This document shows, piece after piece, positions 20,433-30,066 of a stretch of 34,969 bases of DNA. Positions within the stretch are counted from its first letter, which is position 1. Each line of letters opens with the position of its first letter. The notes below the pieces were generated by a model. The model was given only the letters and a program-made list of their open reading frames with translations, was not told the origin of the DNA and ran no database searches. This DNA comes from an uncultured beta proteobacterium. Lineage in GTDB: Bacteria; Pseudomonadota; Gammaproteobacteria; Burkholderiales; Burkholderiaceae_C. The DNA lies in contig CAIWNX010000008.1 of NCBI GenBank assembly GCA_903914175.1, positions 1-34,969 on the forward strand, written 5' to 3'. The position numbers and the translations under genes were made by a program.

Positions 20433-21527
20433 ATGACACAACACGCCCCCCTCCTCATTGACATCGCCGGCCTGAGCCTCGCCAGGATCGATCGGCAACG
20501 CCTGAAACATCCGCTGGTTGGCGGCATCGTCCTGTTCGGACGCAACTGGCAGGACCGCGCACAACTCACGGCGCTTTGCCGTGACATCAAAAAGCTGCGC
20601 AAAGACCTGCTGATCTGTGTTGACCATGAAGGTGGCCGTGTGCAGCGCTTCAAGACCGACGGCTTCACCCATCTGCCGCCAATGCGCGCGCTCGGCGAGA
20701 TCTGGTTCAACGACGGCAAGGGCCCTGTGGGCAGCGCTGCCATGCGCGCCAGCAACGCGGCTACGGCCTGTGGCTTTGTGCTGGGTTCGGAACTGCGCGC
20801 CTGCGGTGTTGATCTGAGTTTCACGCCGGTGCTGGACCTCGATTATGGTGAGAGCGGTGTCATCGGCGACCGCGCTTTTGCGCGTGATCCCAAAGTCGTC
20901 AGCCTGCTGGCGAAAAGCCTGATGCACGGTCTGCTGCAAAGCGGCATGGCCAACTGCGGCAAGCATTTTCCGGGGCACGGTTTTGTCAAAGCCGATTCAC
21001 ATACCGATATCCCGATTGATCGGCGTAGCCTGAAGGCGATTTTGGCCGAGGATGCCGCGCCCTACGGCTGGCTCAGCACGGTGCTTTGCAGCGTCATGCC
21101 GGCGCATGTGATTTACCCGAAAGTGGACGCACGCCCGGCCGGCTTTTCATCGAAGTGGCTCAATGACATCCTGCGCGGTCAACTCAGGTTTGGCGGCGCT
21201 ATCTTTAGCGACGACCTCGCCATGGCCGGCGCACGCGTGCTCGATGGCGAGCCGGTCAGTCATGCACAGGCCGCCGTGGCAGCGCTGCAGGCTGGTTGCG
21301 ATATGGTGCTGTTGTGCAACCAGTCGCTGCCCAGCAGCGAAGGCGGTGGCCGGGCCCTTGATGTGCTGATTGACGAGTTGACGCAGGCGCAGCTCAAAGG
21401 CGTCTGGCAACCGCAGGAGGCCAGCGAGGAACGGCGGCGCGCGCTGTTGCCACGCCTGCCGGCGCCGGATTGGGATGCACTGATGGTGCAGGGCGATTAC
21501 ATGCATGCGCTCGGTCTGGTACCCTGA
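20433..21527 (+). CDS. nagZ: beta-N-acetylhexosaminidase (GH3)
   Basis: CVDHEGGRVQRF, GKHFPGHGFVKADSHTDIPIDRR, FSDDLAMAGA. Confidence 0.96.
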   Translation: MTQHAPLLIDIAGLSLARIDRQRLKHPLVGGIVLFGRNWQDRAQLTALCRDIKKLRKDLLICVDHEGGRVQRFKTDGFTHLPPMRALGEIWFNDGKGPVGSAAMRASNAATACGFVLGSELRACGVDLSFTPVLDLDYGESGVIGDRAFARDPKVVSLLAKSLMHGLLQSGMANCGKHFPGHGFVKADSHTDIPIDRRSLKAILAEDAAPYGWLSTVLCSVMPAHVIYPKVDARPAGFSSKWLNDILRGQLRFGGAIFSDDLAMAGARVLDGEPVSHAQAAVAALQAGCDMVLLCNQSLPSSEGGGRALDVLIDELTQAQLKGVWQPQEASEERRRALLPRLPAPDWDALMVQGDYMHALGLVP

Positions 21528-21557
21528 CGGTATTCTTGATTCCATAGGAGGCAAGCA

Positions 21558-22256
21558 ATGAAACAACTCAAAGTGATGGGTTATTTGGCAGCGGCACTTG
21601 CGCTGGTGCCGACATGCGCGAATGCCGAACTGGCGTATGCCGCAAAGCAGGTTCACTTGCGCGCTGGTCCCGCCATTGATTACCCGGTGATTGCTACCCT
21701 GATGCCGGGGGTGGTGATGGATGTGCAAGCGTGTCTGAGCGACTACCGCTGGTGCGACGTCATCGTCGGACAGGAGCGCGGCTGGGTCTACGCCGGCAAT
21801 ATCGTTTATACCTATCAGGGCTCGCAGGTGCCTGTGCTCAATTACGGCGCCCTGATTGGCATTGGCATCGTTGCGTTCAGCCTGGGCAGTTATTGGGACA
21901 GCCACTATGTGGGTCGCCCCTGGTATCCGCAGCGCCCGTTGTGGATCCGCCGCTTGCCGCCACCGCGCTTGGTGCCGGAGGGTCATCGTCCGCCGCCGCC
22001 AGCGCCACCCGGCCACCGACCCTCTGGTGGCCAGCGGCCGCACGTGCCGGAAGTTCGGCCGCCAGGCGCTCACCCGCCAGGGCAACCCGGCGTTCGGCCG
22101 CCCGATGCCCAACGCCCAGCAGCGCCCGTGACGCAGCCACCGATTCGACCGCCGCGACAACAGCCGGCTGAGCGTCCGCAGGGCCGGCCGCAGCCAGCGC
22201 AGCCGCAGGGCGAGCGGCATCAGCCGCAACGCGAGCAGGGCTCGGCCACCCGCTGA
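21558..22256 (+). CDS. Exported SH3-domain protein with proline-rich C-terminus
   Basis: Signal peptide (YLAAALALVPTCANA), bacterial SH3 motif VHLRAGPAIDYPVIATL...GWVYAGNI, then ~100-aa Pro/Arg/Gln-rich tail. Confidence 0.8.
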   Translation: MKQLKVMGYLAAALALVPTCANAELAYAAKQVHLRAGPAIDYPVIATLMPGVVMDVQACLSDYRWCDVIVGQERGWVYAGNIVYTYQGSQVPVLNYGALIGIGIVAFSLGSYWDSHYVGRPWYPQRPLWIRRLPPPRLVPEGHRPPPPAPPGHRPSGGQRPHVPEVRPPGAHPPGQPGVRPPDAQRPAAPVTQPPIRPPRQQPAERPQGRPQPAQPQGERHQPQREQGSATR

Positions 22257-22278
22257 GCGTCAGGTCGGTGATGCGTTC

Positions 22279-22641
22279 ATGAAGTCCAGATTCACAGGCA
22301 CTGGCCTGGTCTACTCCACTGACAGCGGGCGCATGTGCCCGTCCTGCCGCCAAGCGCTTGGCAATTGCCGCTGCAATGCCATTCCCAAAGGCCCGCCCTC
22401 CGATGGTGTGGTGCGCGTCTCGATTCAGACCAAGGGCCGCGCCGGCAAGGGTGTGACGCTGGTGAGCGGGCTCGCATTGGATGCTGTGGCTTTGGCCGTG
22501 ATGGGCAAGCAACTCAAGACCGCCTGCGGGTCCGGTGGCACGGTCAAGGACGGCGTCATCGAAGTGCAGGGCGATCACCGCGACCGCATCGTCGAATTGC
22601 TCAAGGCGCAGGGCCTGGTCGTCAAGCGTGCCGGGGGCTGA
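22279..22641 (+). CDS. Sui1/YciH-like translation initiation factor homologue
   Basis: CPSCRQALGNCRC zinc-ribbon-like N-terminus; QTKGRAGKGVTLVSGL and GSGGTVKDGVIEVQGDHRDRIVELLKAQG eIF1-like core. Confidence 0.9.
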   Translation: MKSRFTGTGLVYSTDSGRMCPSCRQALGNCRCNAIPKGPPSDGVVRVSIQTKGRAGKGVTLVSGLALDAVALAVMGKQLKTACGSGGTVKDGVIEVQGDHRDRIVELLKAQGLVVKRAGG

Positions 22642-22653
22642 CGCGCACGTTGA

Positions 22654-24909
22654 TCAACGCCAGCTCAGGTCGGTGCGGCTCAGTGGCAACTGCCGCACAC
22701 GTTTACCAGTGGCGGCAAAAATCGCGTTGCAAACAGCGGGCGCCAGCGGCGGAAAAGCCGGCTCTCCCAGACCCGTCACGGGCTGGTCGGACTTCACGAA
22801 ATGCACGTCGATCCGGGCCGGTGCATCGGCGAAGCGCAGCAGCGGGTAGTCGCTGAAATTTCGCTGCACGATGCGCCCGCGCTCGATGTCGAGTTCGGCA
22901 AACATCAGCGTACCCAGGCCGTCGATCACCGAGCCCTGCACCTGGTTTTCCGCGCCGCTCAGATTCACGATTTGCGAGCCAATGTCGGTCACCACCACAA
23001 CCCGGTCTACCTTTAACTCGCCGGCCTTCGTCACCGTGACTTCGGCCACCTCAGCGACGTAGCCCCGGTGGCTGAAGTGGAAGGCAATGCCCTGGCCCTG
23101 GCCGCGCGGGAATTTCTTGCGACCCCAATCGGCTTTGGCCGCAACTTCGGTCAGAACCTTGCGCATGCGCGCCACGTTGTAGGGCACGCCGCGCTCGCCG
23201 GTGCCGCTCTGGATGTCCTTGTTGCCCAGCAGTTCCAGACGAAATTCGAGCGGATCGCGCCCCGCCGCGTGCGCCAACTCGTCGATGAAACTGTGGAAGA
23301 CCCAGGCAAAGACATTGCTGCCCGGCGCACGCCAGGGGCCCATCGGAATGCCGCATTCCATCGGCGTCTGCTCCAGCAGGCAGTTGGCGACCCAGCGTCC
23401 CGGAAACTCGTCACCCGAGAGGCTGGCGCCGCTGCCCGGCTGCAGCACGGACTGGCCGTCGCGCATGATGCGATTGGCAAAGGTGACAAAGTGGTTGTGC
23501 CAGGCGGTCAGTTGGCCCTTGCCATCGAGCGCGCCGCGCAGGAAGTGAAAGCCGCCGGCTCGGTAGTGGTCGTGGCGCAGATCGTCTTCGCGCGACCAGG
23601 TGAGCTTGACCGGTGCGCCCACGCGCTGCGCAATTGCCGCAGCCTCGACGATATAGTCGGCGCTCAAGCGACGGCCAAAGCCGCCGCCGCTGCGGATGAT
23701 ATGCAGCGTAATTTTTTCCTTGGCAATGCCCAGCGTGCTGGCCACCAGGTTCTGCCCGGCTGCCGGGTTTTGCGTCGGCGCCCAGAGTTCGAGCGCTCCA
23801 TCACGGTACCAGGCTGTGCAGTTCTGCGGCTCAAAGCTGGCGTGCGAAATGAACGGGTAGCTGTAGGCCGCCTCCACCGTTTTCGCAGCGGCGGCAAACG
23901 CGCCGGCCGGGTCGCCGTCCTTGCGCAAGGGCACGCTGCCCGGTTGTTTGGAGAGCGACTGTGCCTGCGCCACAAAACCGTCCCAGCTTTGTTTGGCCAC
24001 CGCACCTTCATCCCAGTTCACCTTGAGCTGCCGGCGCGCGCTCATCGCGGCCCAGGTCGTTTCGGCGACGATGGCCACACCCGGCATCAGCCCGTTGAGG
24101 TTGTTCGTGCCGTCGATGACGAAGGCATCGCGCACACCGGGCAGGGCCTTGATCGCTTCCAGATTCGCGCTGATCACCTTGCCGCCAAAAGCCGGGCACT
24201 TCTCGAACACCGCGTACAGCATGCCGGGCAGTCGCACGTCGATGCCAAACAGCGGCTTGCCGGTGACGATGGCCAGGTTGTCGACACCACCGATGCGCGT
24301 GCCGAGCAACTTGTAGTCCTTTGGATTTTTGAGTTGCACGGCATCGGCTGCCGGCACCGGCAGCGTTGCCGCTTTGGCCGCCAGTTGGCCATAGCCCAGG
24401 CTGCGTTGGCTGGGCAGATGTTGTACCGCGCTGTTGGCGGCCACACATTCGCTGACGCTTACCTGCCAGGTCTGCGCCGCAGCTTGTATGAGCATGGTGC
24501 GCGCGGTAGCGCCGAGCTTGAGGAAGTTGTTGTAGTTGTTCGGCGTCGAAGTCGAACCGCCCGCGCTCTGGCCACCGTAGGCCGGGTCGAGATCGCCTTG
24601 CACAATGCGAACGTCTTTCCAGTTCACTTCCAGTTCTTCGGCAATCACCATCGGCAGCGAGGTCTTGATGCCCTGGCCGATCTCGGGTTGCTTGGAGACC
24701 AGGGTGACGACGCCTTGTTCGGAAATATGGATGAAGGCGTTGGGTTTGAAACCCGCTGTAGCGCCCGGCTTGACGATGACGTCTGCTGCGCCCAGCGGCT
24801 GCAGGTAAAAACCCAACACAAGGCCGCTGCCACCGAGCAGCGACTGGCGCATGAAGCTGCGCCGGTCCGGGCCCGTGTTTGGCGTTGACAGATCAGGATC
24901 GGGTTTCAT
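22654..24909 (-). CDS. Molybdenum hydroxylase large subunit, isoquinoline 1-oxidoreductase beta (IorB) family
   Basis: 751 aa; Tat motif [79 protein letters not shown] typical of Mo hydroxylase large subunits. Confidence 0.93.
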   Translation of the reverse strand: MKPDPDLSTPNTGPDRRSFMRQSLLGGSGLVLGFYLQPLGAADVIVKPGATAGFKPNAFIHISEQGVVTLVSKQPEIGQGIKTSLPMVIAEELEVNWKDVRIVQGDLDPAYGGQSAGGSTSTPNNYNNFLKLGATARTMLIQAAAQTWQVSVSECVAANSAVQHLPSQRSLGYGQLAAKAATLPVPAADAVQLKNPKDYKLLGTRIGGVDNLAIVTGKPLFGIDVRLPGMLYAVFEKCPAFGGKVISANLEAIKALPGVRDAFVIDGTNNLNGLMPGVAIVAETTWAAMSARRQLKVNWDEGAVAKQSWDGFVAQAQSLSKQPGSVPLRKDGDPAGAFAAAAKTVEAAYSYPFISHASFEPQNCTAWYRDGALELWAPTQNPAAGQNLVASTLGIAKEKITLHIIRSGGGFGRRLSADYIVEAAAIAQRVGAPVKLTWSREDDLRHDHYRAGGFHFLRGALDGKGQLTAWHNHFVTFANRIMRDGQSVLQPGSGASLSGDEFPGRWVANCLLEQTPMECGIPMGPWRAPGSNVFAWVFHSFIDELAHAAGRDPLEFRLELLGNKDIQSGTGERGVPYNVARMRKVLTEVAAKADWGRKKFPRGQGQGIAFHFSHRGYVAEVAEVTVTKAGELKVDRVVVVTDIGSQIVNLSGAENQVQGSVIDGLGTLMFAELDIERGRIVQRNFSDYPLLRFADAPARIDVHFVKSDQPVTGLGEPAFPPLAPAVCNAIFAATGKRVRQLPLSRTDLSWR

Positions 24910-25385
24910 GTTCCCTCCTTCTGCTTCGCTGCGATCTCAGCGGCGCGGTGAATGCCGGCGCGGATGCGCACATAGGTGGCGCAGCGGCACAGATTGCCGG
25001 CCATGGCATCGTCAATCTCGGCATCGCTCGGGTTCGGATTTTCTTTCAGCAGCGCCGCTGCCGTCATGATCTGGCCGCTCTGGCAGTAACCGCACTGCGG
25101 CACATCGAGTTCCTGCCATGCCTTTTGCAGCGGGTGTGCGCCGTTCGGGTCCAGCCCTTCGATCGTGAGCACCTGCTTGCGCCCGACCGTGGAGATGGGC
25201 GTCATGCAGGCACGCGCCGGCACACCGTTGAGGAGCACGGTGCAGGCCCCGCAAGTACCCACACCACAGGCGAATTTGGTGCCCGGCAGTTCAAGCTGGT
25301 CGCGCAACACCCATAGCAGTGGTGTCTCCGGCGCCGCTTCGACTTGCCGCGTCGCGCCGTTGATGTTCAAGGAATAGAGGCTCAT
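24906..25385 (-). CDS. [2Fe-2S] small subunit, IorA family
   Basis: [21 protein letters not shown] and [16 protein letters not shown]...[11 protein letters not shown]: two 2Fe-2S clusters; ATGA overlap with the large subunit. Confidence 0.95.
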   Translation of the reverse strand: MSLYSLNINGATRQVEAAPETPLLWVLRDQLELPGTKFACGVGTCGACTVLLNGVPARACMTPISTVGRKQVLTIEGLDPNGAHPLQKAWQELDVPQCGYCQSGQIMTAAALLKENPNPSDAEIDDAMAGNLCRCATYVRIRAGIHRAAEIAAKQKEGT

Positions 25386-25403
25386 GGTTCGAACAGACTC
25401 CCT

Positions 25404-25940
25404 TTAAGCATCGCGCAACAAACGTTCGGCTGCGCGCAGATCATCCACTGTATCGATATCGCTCACACAGCCGACATCATCCACCATCAGCTCAAAAGTG
25501 GCAAACAGGCGAACCACGCTGGCCGCACCGCGCTCGCCGCTGAGTTCACACAGGGCCGCGCCACAACGCGCAGAAAAACCGACCGGGTGGCCGCGTTGTC
25601 CCTGATAGATTGGCAGCACCACCGCGTGGTCCTGCAGGGCAGCCGCCACACGGCGCAGCGTGTCGCTTTGAATCAGCGGCAAGTCAGCTGGCAGGATCAG
25701 CCAGCCGCTGGCCTGTGACGTGGCGCGCACGGCCGCTGCAATCGAGTCACCCATGCCGGGGTGAGCACCGTCTTCCAGGTGCCAGGGCAGGGCGCTCATC
25801 CGCACTGCGTCCAGCGTGTGTTGCAGCACCGTCTTGCTTCCGAGTAGCGCCTGCAGTTTGGAGCCGCTGCCGCCCGACGCCGTATAGCGCTCGCCACGTC
25901 CCGATGCCAGGATCAGGACGGTGGGCGCACTCAGGTGCAT
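25404..25940 (-). CDS. Molybdenum cofactor nucleotidyltransferase, MocA/MobA-like
   Basis: LILASGRGERY...KLQALLGSKTVLQHTLDAV, GWLILPADLPLIQ, GHPVGFSARC. Confidence 0.88.
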   Translation of the reverse strand: MHLSAPTVLILASGRGERYTASGGSGSKLQALLGSKTVLQHTLDAVRMSALPWHLEDGAHPGMGDSIAAAVRATSQASGWLILPADLPLIQSDTLRRVAAALQDHAVVLPIYQGQRGHPVGFSARCGAALCELSGERGAASVVRLFATFELMVDDVGCVSDIDTVDDLRAAERLLRDA

Positions 25941-26950
25941 GCGCGCTCCGTGGTGCCGGTCGCGCCCCAGGGCAGGGGTGACGCGACGCCGTTCTTGACC
26001 TGAATGATCTCGGCCATGATGGACAGCGCGATTTCGCCGGGTGTGCGCGCACCCAGCGCCAGTCCCACCGGTCCGTGCAGACGCGCCAGTTCGGCGGCCG
26101 TGAGATCGAAGTGCTCGCTCAGGCGCTGCTTGCGCTTTTGCTGGTTCAGGCGCGAGCCCAGGGCACCGACATAAAAGGCGTCTGACTTGAGTGCTTCGAG
26201 CAGGGCCATGTCGTCGAGCTTGGGGTCGTGCGTCAGGGCCACGATGGCGGTGTGGGCATCGGCTGGCAGCTCACGCACCACGTCGTCAGGCATGCCCGCA
26301 ATCAGGCGCACGGCGGGCAGTTCAGCGGCCAGGCTGCTGGCATATTCCTCGCGCGGGTCACAGCACAGCACTTCAAAATCAAGCAGGCCGGCCATTTGCG
26401 CCACGGCGCGCGAGATCTGCCCGGCACCGATCAAGAGCAAGCGCCATTTCGGCCCGAACACAGCGCTCAGCGTGGCCCCATCAAACTGTAGCGCCTGGCC
26501 GCGCGCGGCGTCGTGTAGTTGCACCGCGCCGCTGGCCATGTCCAGCGTGCGCGCCACCAACTGGTGCTGTTCAATGCGCGCGAGCAATTGCGCCACCCAA
26601 CTGGCATCAATCAGTGTTTCTTGCACCAGACGCAGACTGCCACCGCAGGGCAGGCCAAAGCGCGCTGCTTCCTCCTGCGTCACACCGTAGGCGATCACGC
26701 TGGGCTTGTCGGGTTCTGCCGCTGAGGCACTGCCGCGCAATGTGGCTTGTGTGCGCGCGATCAAATCGTCTTCGACGCAGCCGCCCGAGACCGAGCCGCT
26801 GACCACGCCATCGTCGCGAATCGCCAGCAGCGCACCCGGTGGCCGTGGCGCACTGCCCCAGGTTTGCACCACCGTGATCAGGCTGACACGGTGCCCGGCG
26901 CCGTGCCAAGCGAGGGCGTCGCGCAATACGCTGTGGTCCAGACTTTCCAT
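25931..26950 (-). CDS. XdhC/CoxI family Mo-hydroxylase maturation factor
   Basis: VVQTWGSAPRPPGALLAIRDDGVVSGSVSGGCVEDDL and Rossmann-like C-terminal domain (IGAGQISRAVAQMAGLLDFEV...). Confidence 0.93.
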   Translation of the reverse strand: MESLDHSVLRDALAWHGAGHRVSLITVVQTWGSAPRPPGALLAIRDDGVVSGSVSGGCVEDDLIARTQATLRGSASAAEPDKPSVIAYGVTQEEAARFGLPCGGSLRLVQETLIDASWVAQLLARIEQHQLVARTLDMASGAVQLHDAARGQALQFDGATLSAVFGPKWRLLLIGAGQISRAVAQMAGLLDFEVLCCDPREEYASSLAAELPAVRLIAGMPDDVVRELPADAHTAIVALTHDPKLDDMALLEALKSDAFYVGALGSRLNQQKRKQRLSEHFDLTAAELARLHGPVGLALGARTPGEIALSIMAEIIQVKNGVASPLPWGATGTTERACT

Positions 26951-26965
26951 CGAGTCGCCGTTGTT

Positions 26966-27871
26966 CTAATTCGAATAATTGATTGCCAGACTGTAAGCTG
27001 GATCAGCATGCCAATCCCAGTAAGTCTGAACCAATCTTCGGGTGATCGGTCCGGGCATGGCATCGCCGATCGCACGCCCGTCCACCCGGGTGACCGGCAG
27101 CACGCCGCCGCCCGAGGTCGAGATGAAGACTTCGTCGGCGGTGCGCAACTCGTCAGCCGGCACGGCGCGCGCTTGCAGCGTTAGCCCGAGCGACTGTGCG
27201 ATCTCGATCACCGTGCGCCGTGACACGCCTTCGAGCATGCCCTCGTTCGGTGTGACCAGCGTGCCGTTTCTGACGCAAAAAACGTTGAAGCCCGGCCCCT
27301 CGACCACGTTGCCGCTGGCATCGACCAGCAGCACGCTGTCGGCGCCGGCGTCGAGGGCACCGAGCAGGCCCATGGTCAGGTCGTTCCAGTGGTAGTTCTT
27401 GGCCGTCGGATCGACCGAGGCCGCCGGGATGCGCTGCACGTCGCTGACCATCAGGTGCAGTCCTTTTTCGCGCTGCTCGGCATTGGCGATCCAGACATAG
27501 GGCACGGCAAAGGCATAAAACTGGTTCACGGCCAGACGCGGATCGCGCGAACCCCAGGGCGGTTGGCCGCGTGTGCAAATCATCTCGACATACGAGGCGC
27601 GCAGTCCGCTCAGGCGCACACACTGCGCCAGCACTTCGGTGATCTGTGCCGGTGTCAGACCGGGGTCCAGGCGCCAGCGCCTGCAACTGCGCAGAAAACG
27701 CTCCAGGTGCGCGTCGATGCGAAAGAAGGCGCCGTCCCACACCGTCACCACATCGTAGGTCGCGTCGGAGCGCAAAAAGCCCCAGTCGGTGATGGGAATA
27801 GCGGCTTCGCCGATGGGCACATAGCGACCCTGCACGAAGGCAGCGCCTTTGGAAAAGTCGGGGTTGGGCAT
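26966..27871 (-). CDS. Class IV (branched-chain/D-amino-acid-type) PLP aminotransferase
   Basis: FVQGRYVPIGEAAIPITDWGFLRSDATYDVVTVWDGAFFRIDAHLERF, KNYHWNDLTMGLLGA (Lys), EGPGFNVFCVRNG, TSTSGGGVLPVTRVDGR-like end. ATG at 27871 has a good RBS (AGGAG); ORF track extends to 28153 out of the conserved region. Confidence 0.9.
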   Translation of the reverse strand: MPNPDFSKGAAFVQGRYVPIGEAAIPITDWGFLRSDATYDVVTVWDGAFFRIDAHLERFLRSCRRWRLDPGLTPAQITEVLAQCVRLSGLRASYVEMICTRGQPPWGSRDPRLAVNQFYAFAVPYVWIANAEQREKGLHLMVSDVQRIPAASVDPTAKNYHWNDLTMGLLGALDAGADSVLLVDASGNVVEGPGFNVFCVRNGTLVTPNEGMLEGVSRRTVIEIAQSLGLTLQARAVPADELRTADEVFISTSGGGVLPVTRVDGRAIGDAMPGPITRRLVQTYWDWHADPAYSLAINYSN

Positions 27872-28841
27872 GGGTGCTCCTTGCAGTGGTCTTGTCGCTA
27901 TTTTGCCGCTTTCGGCTCCGGCGCCTGAAGCCAGGCTCGGGGTACAGACCGCGCTGCCAGGCGGCGCGCAACTCAGCCGCCTCGGGTCGCCCGATGGCGT
28001 TTCTGACCTCTTGCAGCAGCCGTTCTTTTTCAGCGCCCAATACGCCCTTGAGGACCAGCCAGTTCGACGCATGGTCGCTGCGGAAAACGGTGCGTTTGAG
28101 TTCCAGCGCTTGCAGCAGTTGTTCCATCTCGACGAAGAGTTCCTGCGGGTCAAGCGCGCGCCACTGCGGAAAGCCCTGGCGAAACCGCTGCTCGCCTTGC
28201 GGGAAGCTCACCACCAGCGTGGCCGCGAATTCGGGCTGCGTCAGGTTGAGCAGGCGCGCCGAGTTTTCTGCGTGCTGTCGTGAGAGCAAGGGGCCGCCGA
28301 GCCCGTTGAGCAGCATCACCGAGCGCGCGATGCCGGCAGCGCCGAGCTTGTCCAGCGCGTCACGCGTGCTCTCGAAAGTCTCGCCCTTGTTGACCTTTTG
28401 CAGCACTTCGTCGTCGCCCGATTCGGCGCCAACGTAGGCCAGCGTCAACCCGGCCTCGCGCAGTTCGCGCAGGTCGGCCACCGACTTGTTGCGCAGGTTG
28501 CGCGGCAGGCAGTAGCTCGATATGCGACGCACCCGGGGCAGATGCGCGCGGATCGCCGTCAGCAGCGTCAGCAGGCGCCGTGTTGACAGCACCATGGCGT
28601 CACCGTCACCCAGAAAGACGCGCTGCACCTGGTCACCGAACTGTTCGCCGCAGCGCCGGATCGTGTCCAGGCTTTCCTGCTCATCGCGGGCGGCAAACTT
28701 TTTTTGCGGCGCCGTGTACATCTCGCAATACGTGCACTTGCTCCAGGAGCAGCCGTTGGTGACGGGCAGGATCAGCGACTGTGCTTCGCTGGGTGGGCGA
28801 AAAACAGGGTTGACATAGCGGATGGGGAAATCGTGATTCAT
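27153..28841 (-). CDS. Radical SAM protein (GCSxxxCTYC type); C-terminal ~240 codons overlap the aminotransferase gene out of phase
   Basis: LPVTNGCSWSKCTYCEMYTAPQKKF (C-x4-C-x2-C), FLGDGDAMVLS, AYVGAESGDDEVLQKVNKG. The recognisable domain ends near WQRGLYPEPG (~27945); the ORF remains open to 27153 with Arg/Ala-rich, non-protein-like sequence. Confidence 0.7.
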   Translation of the reverse strand: MNHDFPIRYVNPVFRPPSEAQSLILPVTNGCSWSKCTYCEMYTAPQKKFAARDEQESLDTIRRCGEQFGDQVQRVFLGDGDAMVLSTRRLLTLLTAIRAHLPRVRRISSYCLPRNLRNKSVADLRELREAGLTLAYVGAESGDDEVLQKVNKGETFESTRDALDKLGAAGIARSVMLLNGLGGPLLSRQHAENSARLLNLTQPEFAATLVVSFPQGEQRFRQGFPQWRALDPQELFVEMEQLLQALELKRTVFRSDHASNWLVLKGVLGAEKERLLQEVRNAIGRPEAAELRAAWQRGLYPEPGFRRRSRKRQNSDKTTARSTHAQPRLFQRRCLRAGSLCAHRRSRYSHHRLGLFALRRDLRCGDGVGRRLLSHRRAPGAFSAQLQALAPGPRSDTGTDHRSAGAVCAPERTARLVCRDDLHTRPTALGFARSASGREPVLCLCRALCLDRQCRAARKRTAPDGQRRAAHPGGLGRSDGQELPLERPDHGPARCPRRRRRQRAAGRCQRQRGRGAGLQRFLRQKRHAGHTERGHARRRVTAHGDRDRTVARANAASARRAG

Positions 28842-28967
28842 TGTGTGCGTCTTCGGAGTGGCGTATGTTGACACAAGCCAAAGCGCTTTCCATGAACCGC
28901 ACCGCCACTTTTGTCATCGCGAGCGAACCATGGTGATCCGCGTTGCCATGATTCAAGGACGTTTCAT

Positions 28968-29876
28968 TCAGCTAACTGCCAGCACCGCTTCGATGACTGC
29001 CGCGACCTCGTCCGGGCTGTCTTCCTGCAGGAAGTGCGCGCCTTTGATCGTGACGTGGGTTTGACCCTTGGTCCCTGGAATCCGGTTCAGGAACGGCACG
29101 TCCCCGCCGCGGGTGATCTTGTCGTTATCGCTGAAGGCGGTGACGAAGGGCTTGTTGAATTGCGACAGCACGGCCCAGGCCGCCATGTTTTCGGCCACCG
29201 AGGCGTGCTGCGGCGTGATCGGCACGAGTGCGGGAAACTGGCAGGCGCCGGTTTTGTAACTGGCGTCTGGGAAGGGTGCCTCGTAGGCCGCCACTTCCTG
29301 CGGGTTGAGCGTGCGCTGGGTGCCCAAGGCCATGATCTGGCCGATCGGCAAGTCGGGCGTACTCTGGCTGAAGGCCAGCCACTGCATGAAGCCCTCGCTC
29401 ACGGGCTTGCCCACCGGCAACCCGGTGTTGGCGACGACCACGCCGGCGAAGCGCTCGGGATAGGCTGCCACCAGTCGCAGGCCCAAGAGGCCGCCCCAGT
29501 CCTGGCAGAACAGCGTCACGTTTTGCAAGTTCATCGCCGTGAGCCAACTGCTCAGCCACGCTACGTGGCGCTCGTAGCTGTAGTCGGTGCGCTCGGCCGG
29601 CTTGTCGGAACGGCCAAAGCCGATCAGATCCGGGGCGACGACACGGTGGCCTGATCTGACCAGTTTGGCGATGATGTGGCGATACAAGTACGACCAACTC
29701 GGCTCGCCGTGCAGCAGCAGCACCGTGCGCGCGTCGCGTGGGCCCTCATCGACACAGGCCAGGCGCAGCGTCTGGCCGGTGGCGGCGTCGGTGATCTCGC
29801 TGTAGTGCGGTGCGAAGGGCCAGTCAAGAAGATTTTCAAAACGGGCGTCGGGGGTGCGCAAAATTTTCATATTCAT
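28968..29876 (-). CDS. Haloalkane dehalogenase-like alpha/beta hydrolase
   Basis: [17 protein letters not shown], nucleophile elbow [13 protein letters not shown] (Asp nucleophile with adjacent Trp), [22 protein letters not shown]. Start approximate (29876/29879; ORF open to 30017). Confidence 0.85.
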   Translation of the reverse strand: MNMKILRTPDARFENLLDWPFAPHYSEITDAATGQTLRLACVDEGPRDARTVLLLHGEPSWSYLYRHIIAKLVRSGHRVVAPDLIGFGRSDKPAERTDYSYERHVAWLSSWLTAMNLQNVTLFCQDWGGLLGLRLVAAYPERFAGVVVANTGLPVGKPVSEGFMQWLAFSQSTPDLPIGQIMALGTQRTLNPQEVAAYEAPFPDASYKTGACQFPALVPITPQHASVAENMAAWAVLSQFNKPFVTAFSDNDKITRGGDVPFLNRIPGTKGQTHVTIKGAHFLQEDSPDEVAAVIEAVLAVS

Positions 29877-30014
29877 CATCAGCAGGTTGGCCAGGCGCTT
29901 ATTCTTGCCGCGCAAGCCGGTTGATATATTGTGGCATGGTGAGTGTCTATTGTTTTCCGGTGATTGCGAATAGGTGAATACCCCAAAATTGAAAGATGAA
30001 GCAGCAAGGTCGTG

Positions 30015-30033
30015 CAACCCGGAATTCGGGTTG
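30015..30033. promoter_or_regulatory. Dyad operator candidate between dehalogenase and tetR-type gene
   Basis: CAACCCG-gaatt-CGGGTTG, 7-bp perfect arms. Confidence 0.55.
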
Positions 30034-30060
30034 ATTTGTCACCTTCCGTGCCAATAGAAT
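30031..30060 (+). promoter_or_regulatory. Candidate sigma-70 promoter of the TetR-type gene
   Basis: TTGATT - 18 nt - TAGAAT, with the ATG 7 nt after the -10. Confidence 0.5.
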
Positions 30061-30066
30061 TGCGGC

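Noticed and set aside
21950-22250. Tandem DNA repeat in the proline-rich tail region
   Set aside because: Repetitive amino-acid composition, but the underlying DNA units are irregular; no true tandem array.
23068-24888. 606-aa plus-strand ORF antisense to the Mo-hydroxylase large subunit
   Set aside because: High-GC codon-bias shadow; the minus-strand frame has clear conserved motifs, the plus frame has none.
27872-28153. N-terminal extension of the aminotransferase ORF (MTRRNSSSRWNNCCKRW...)
   Set aside because: Out-of-frame reading of the radical SAM gene; the conserved aminotransferase starts at 27871 with its own RBS.
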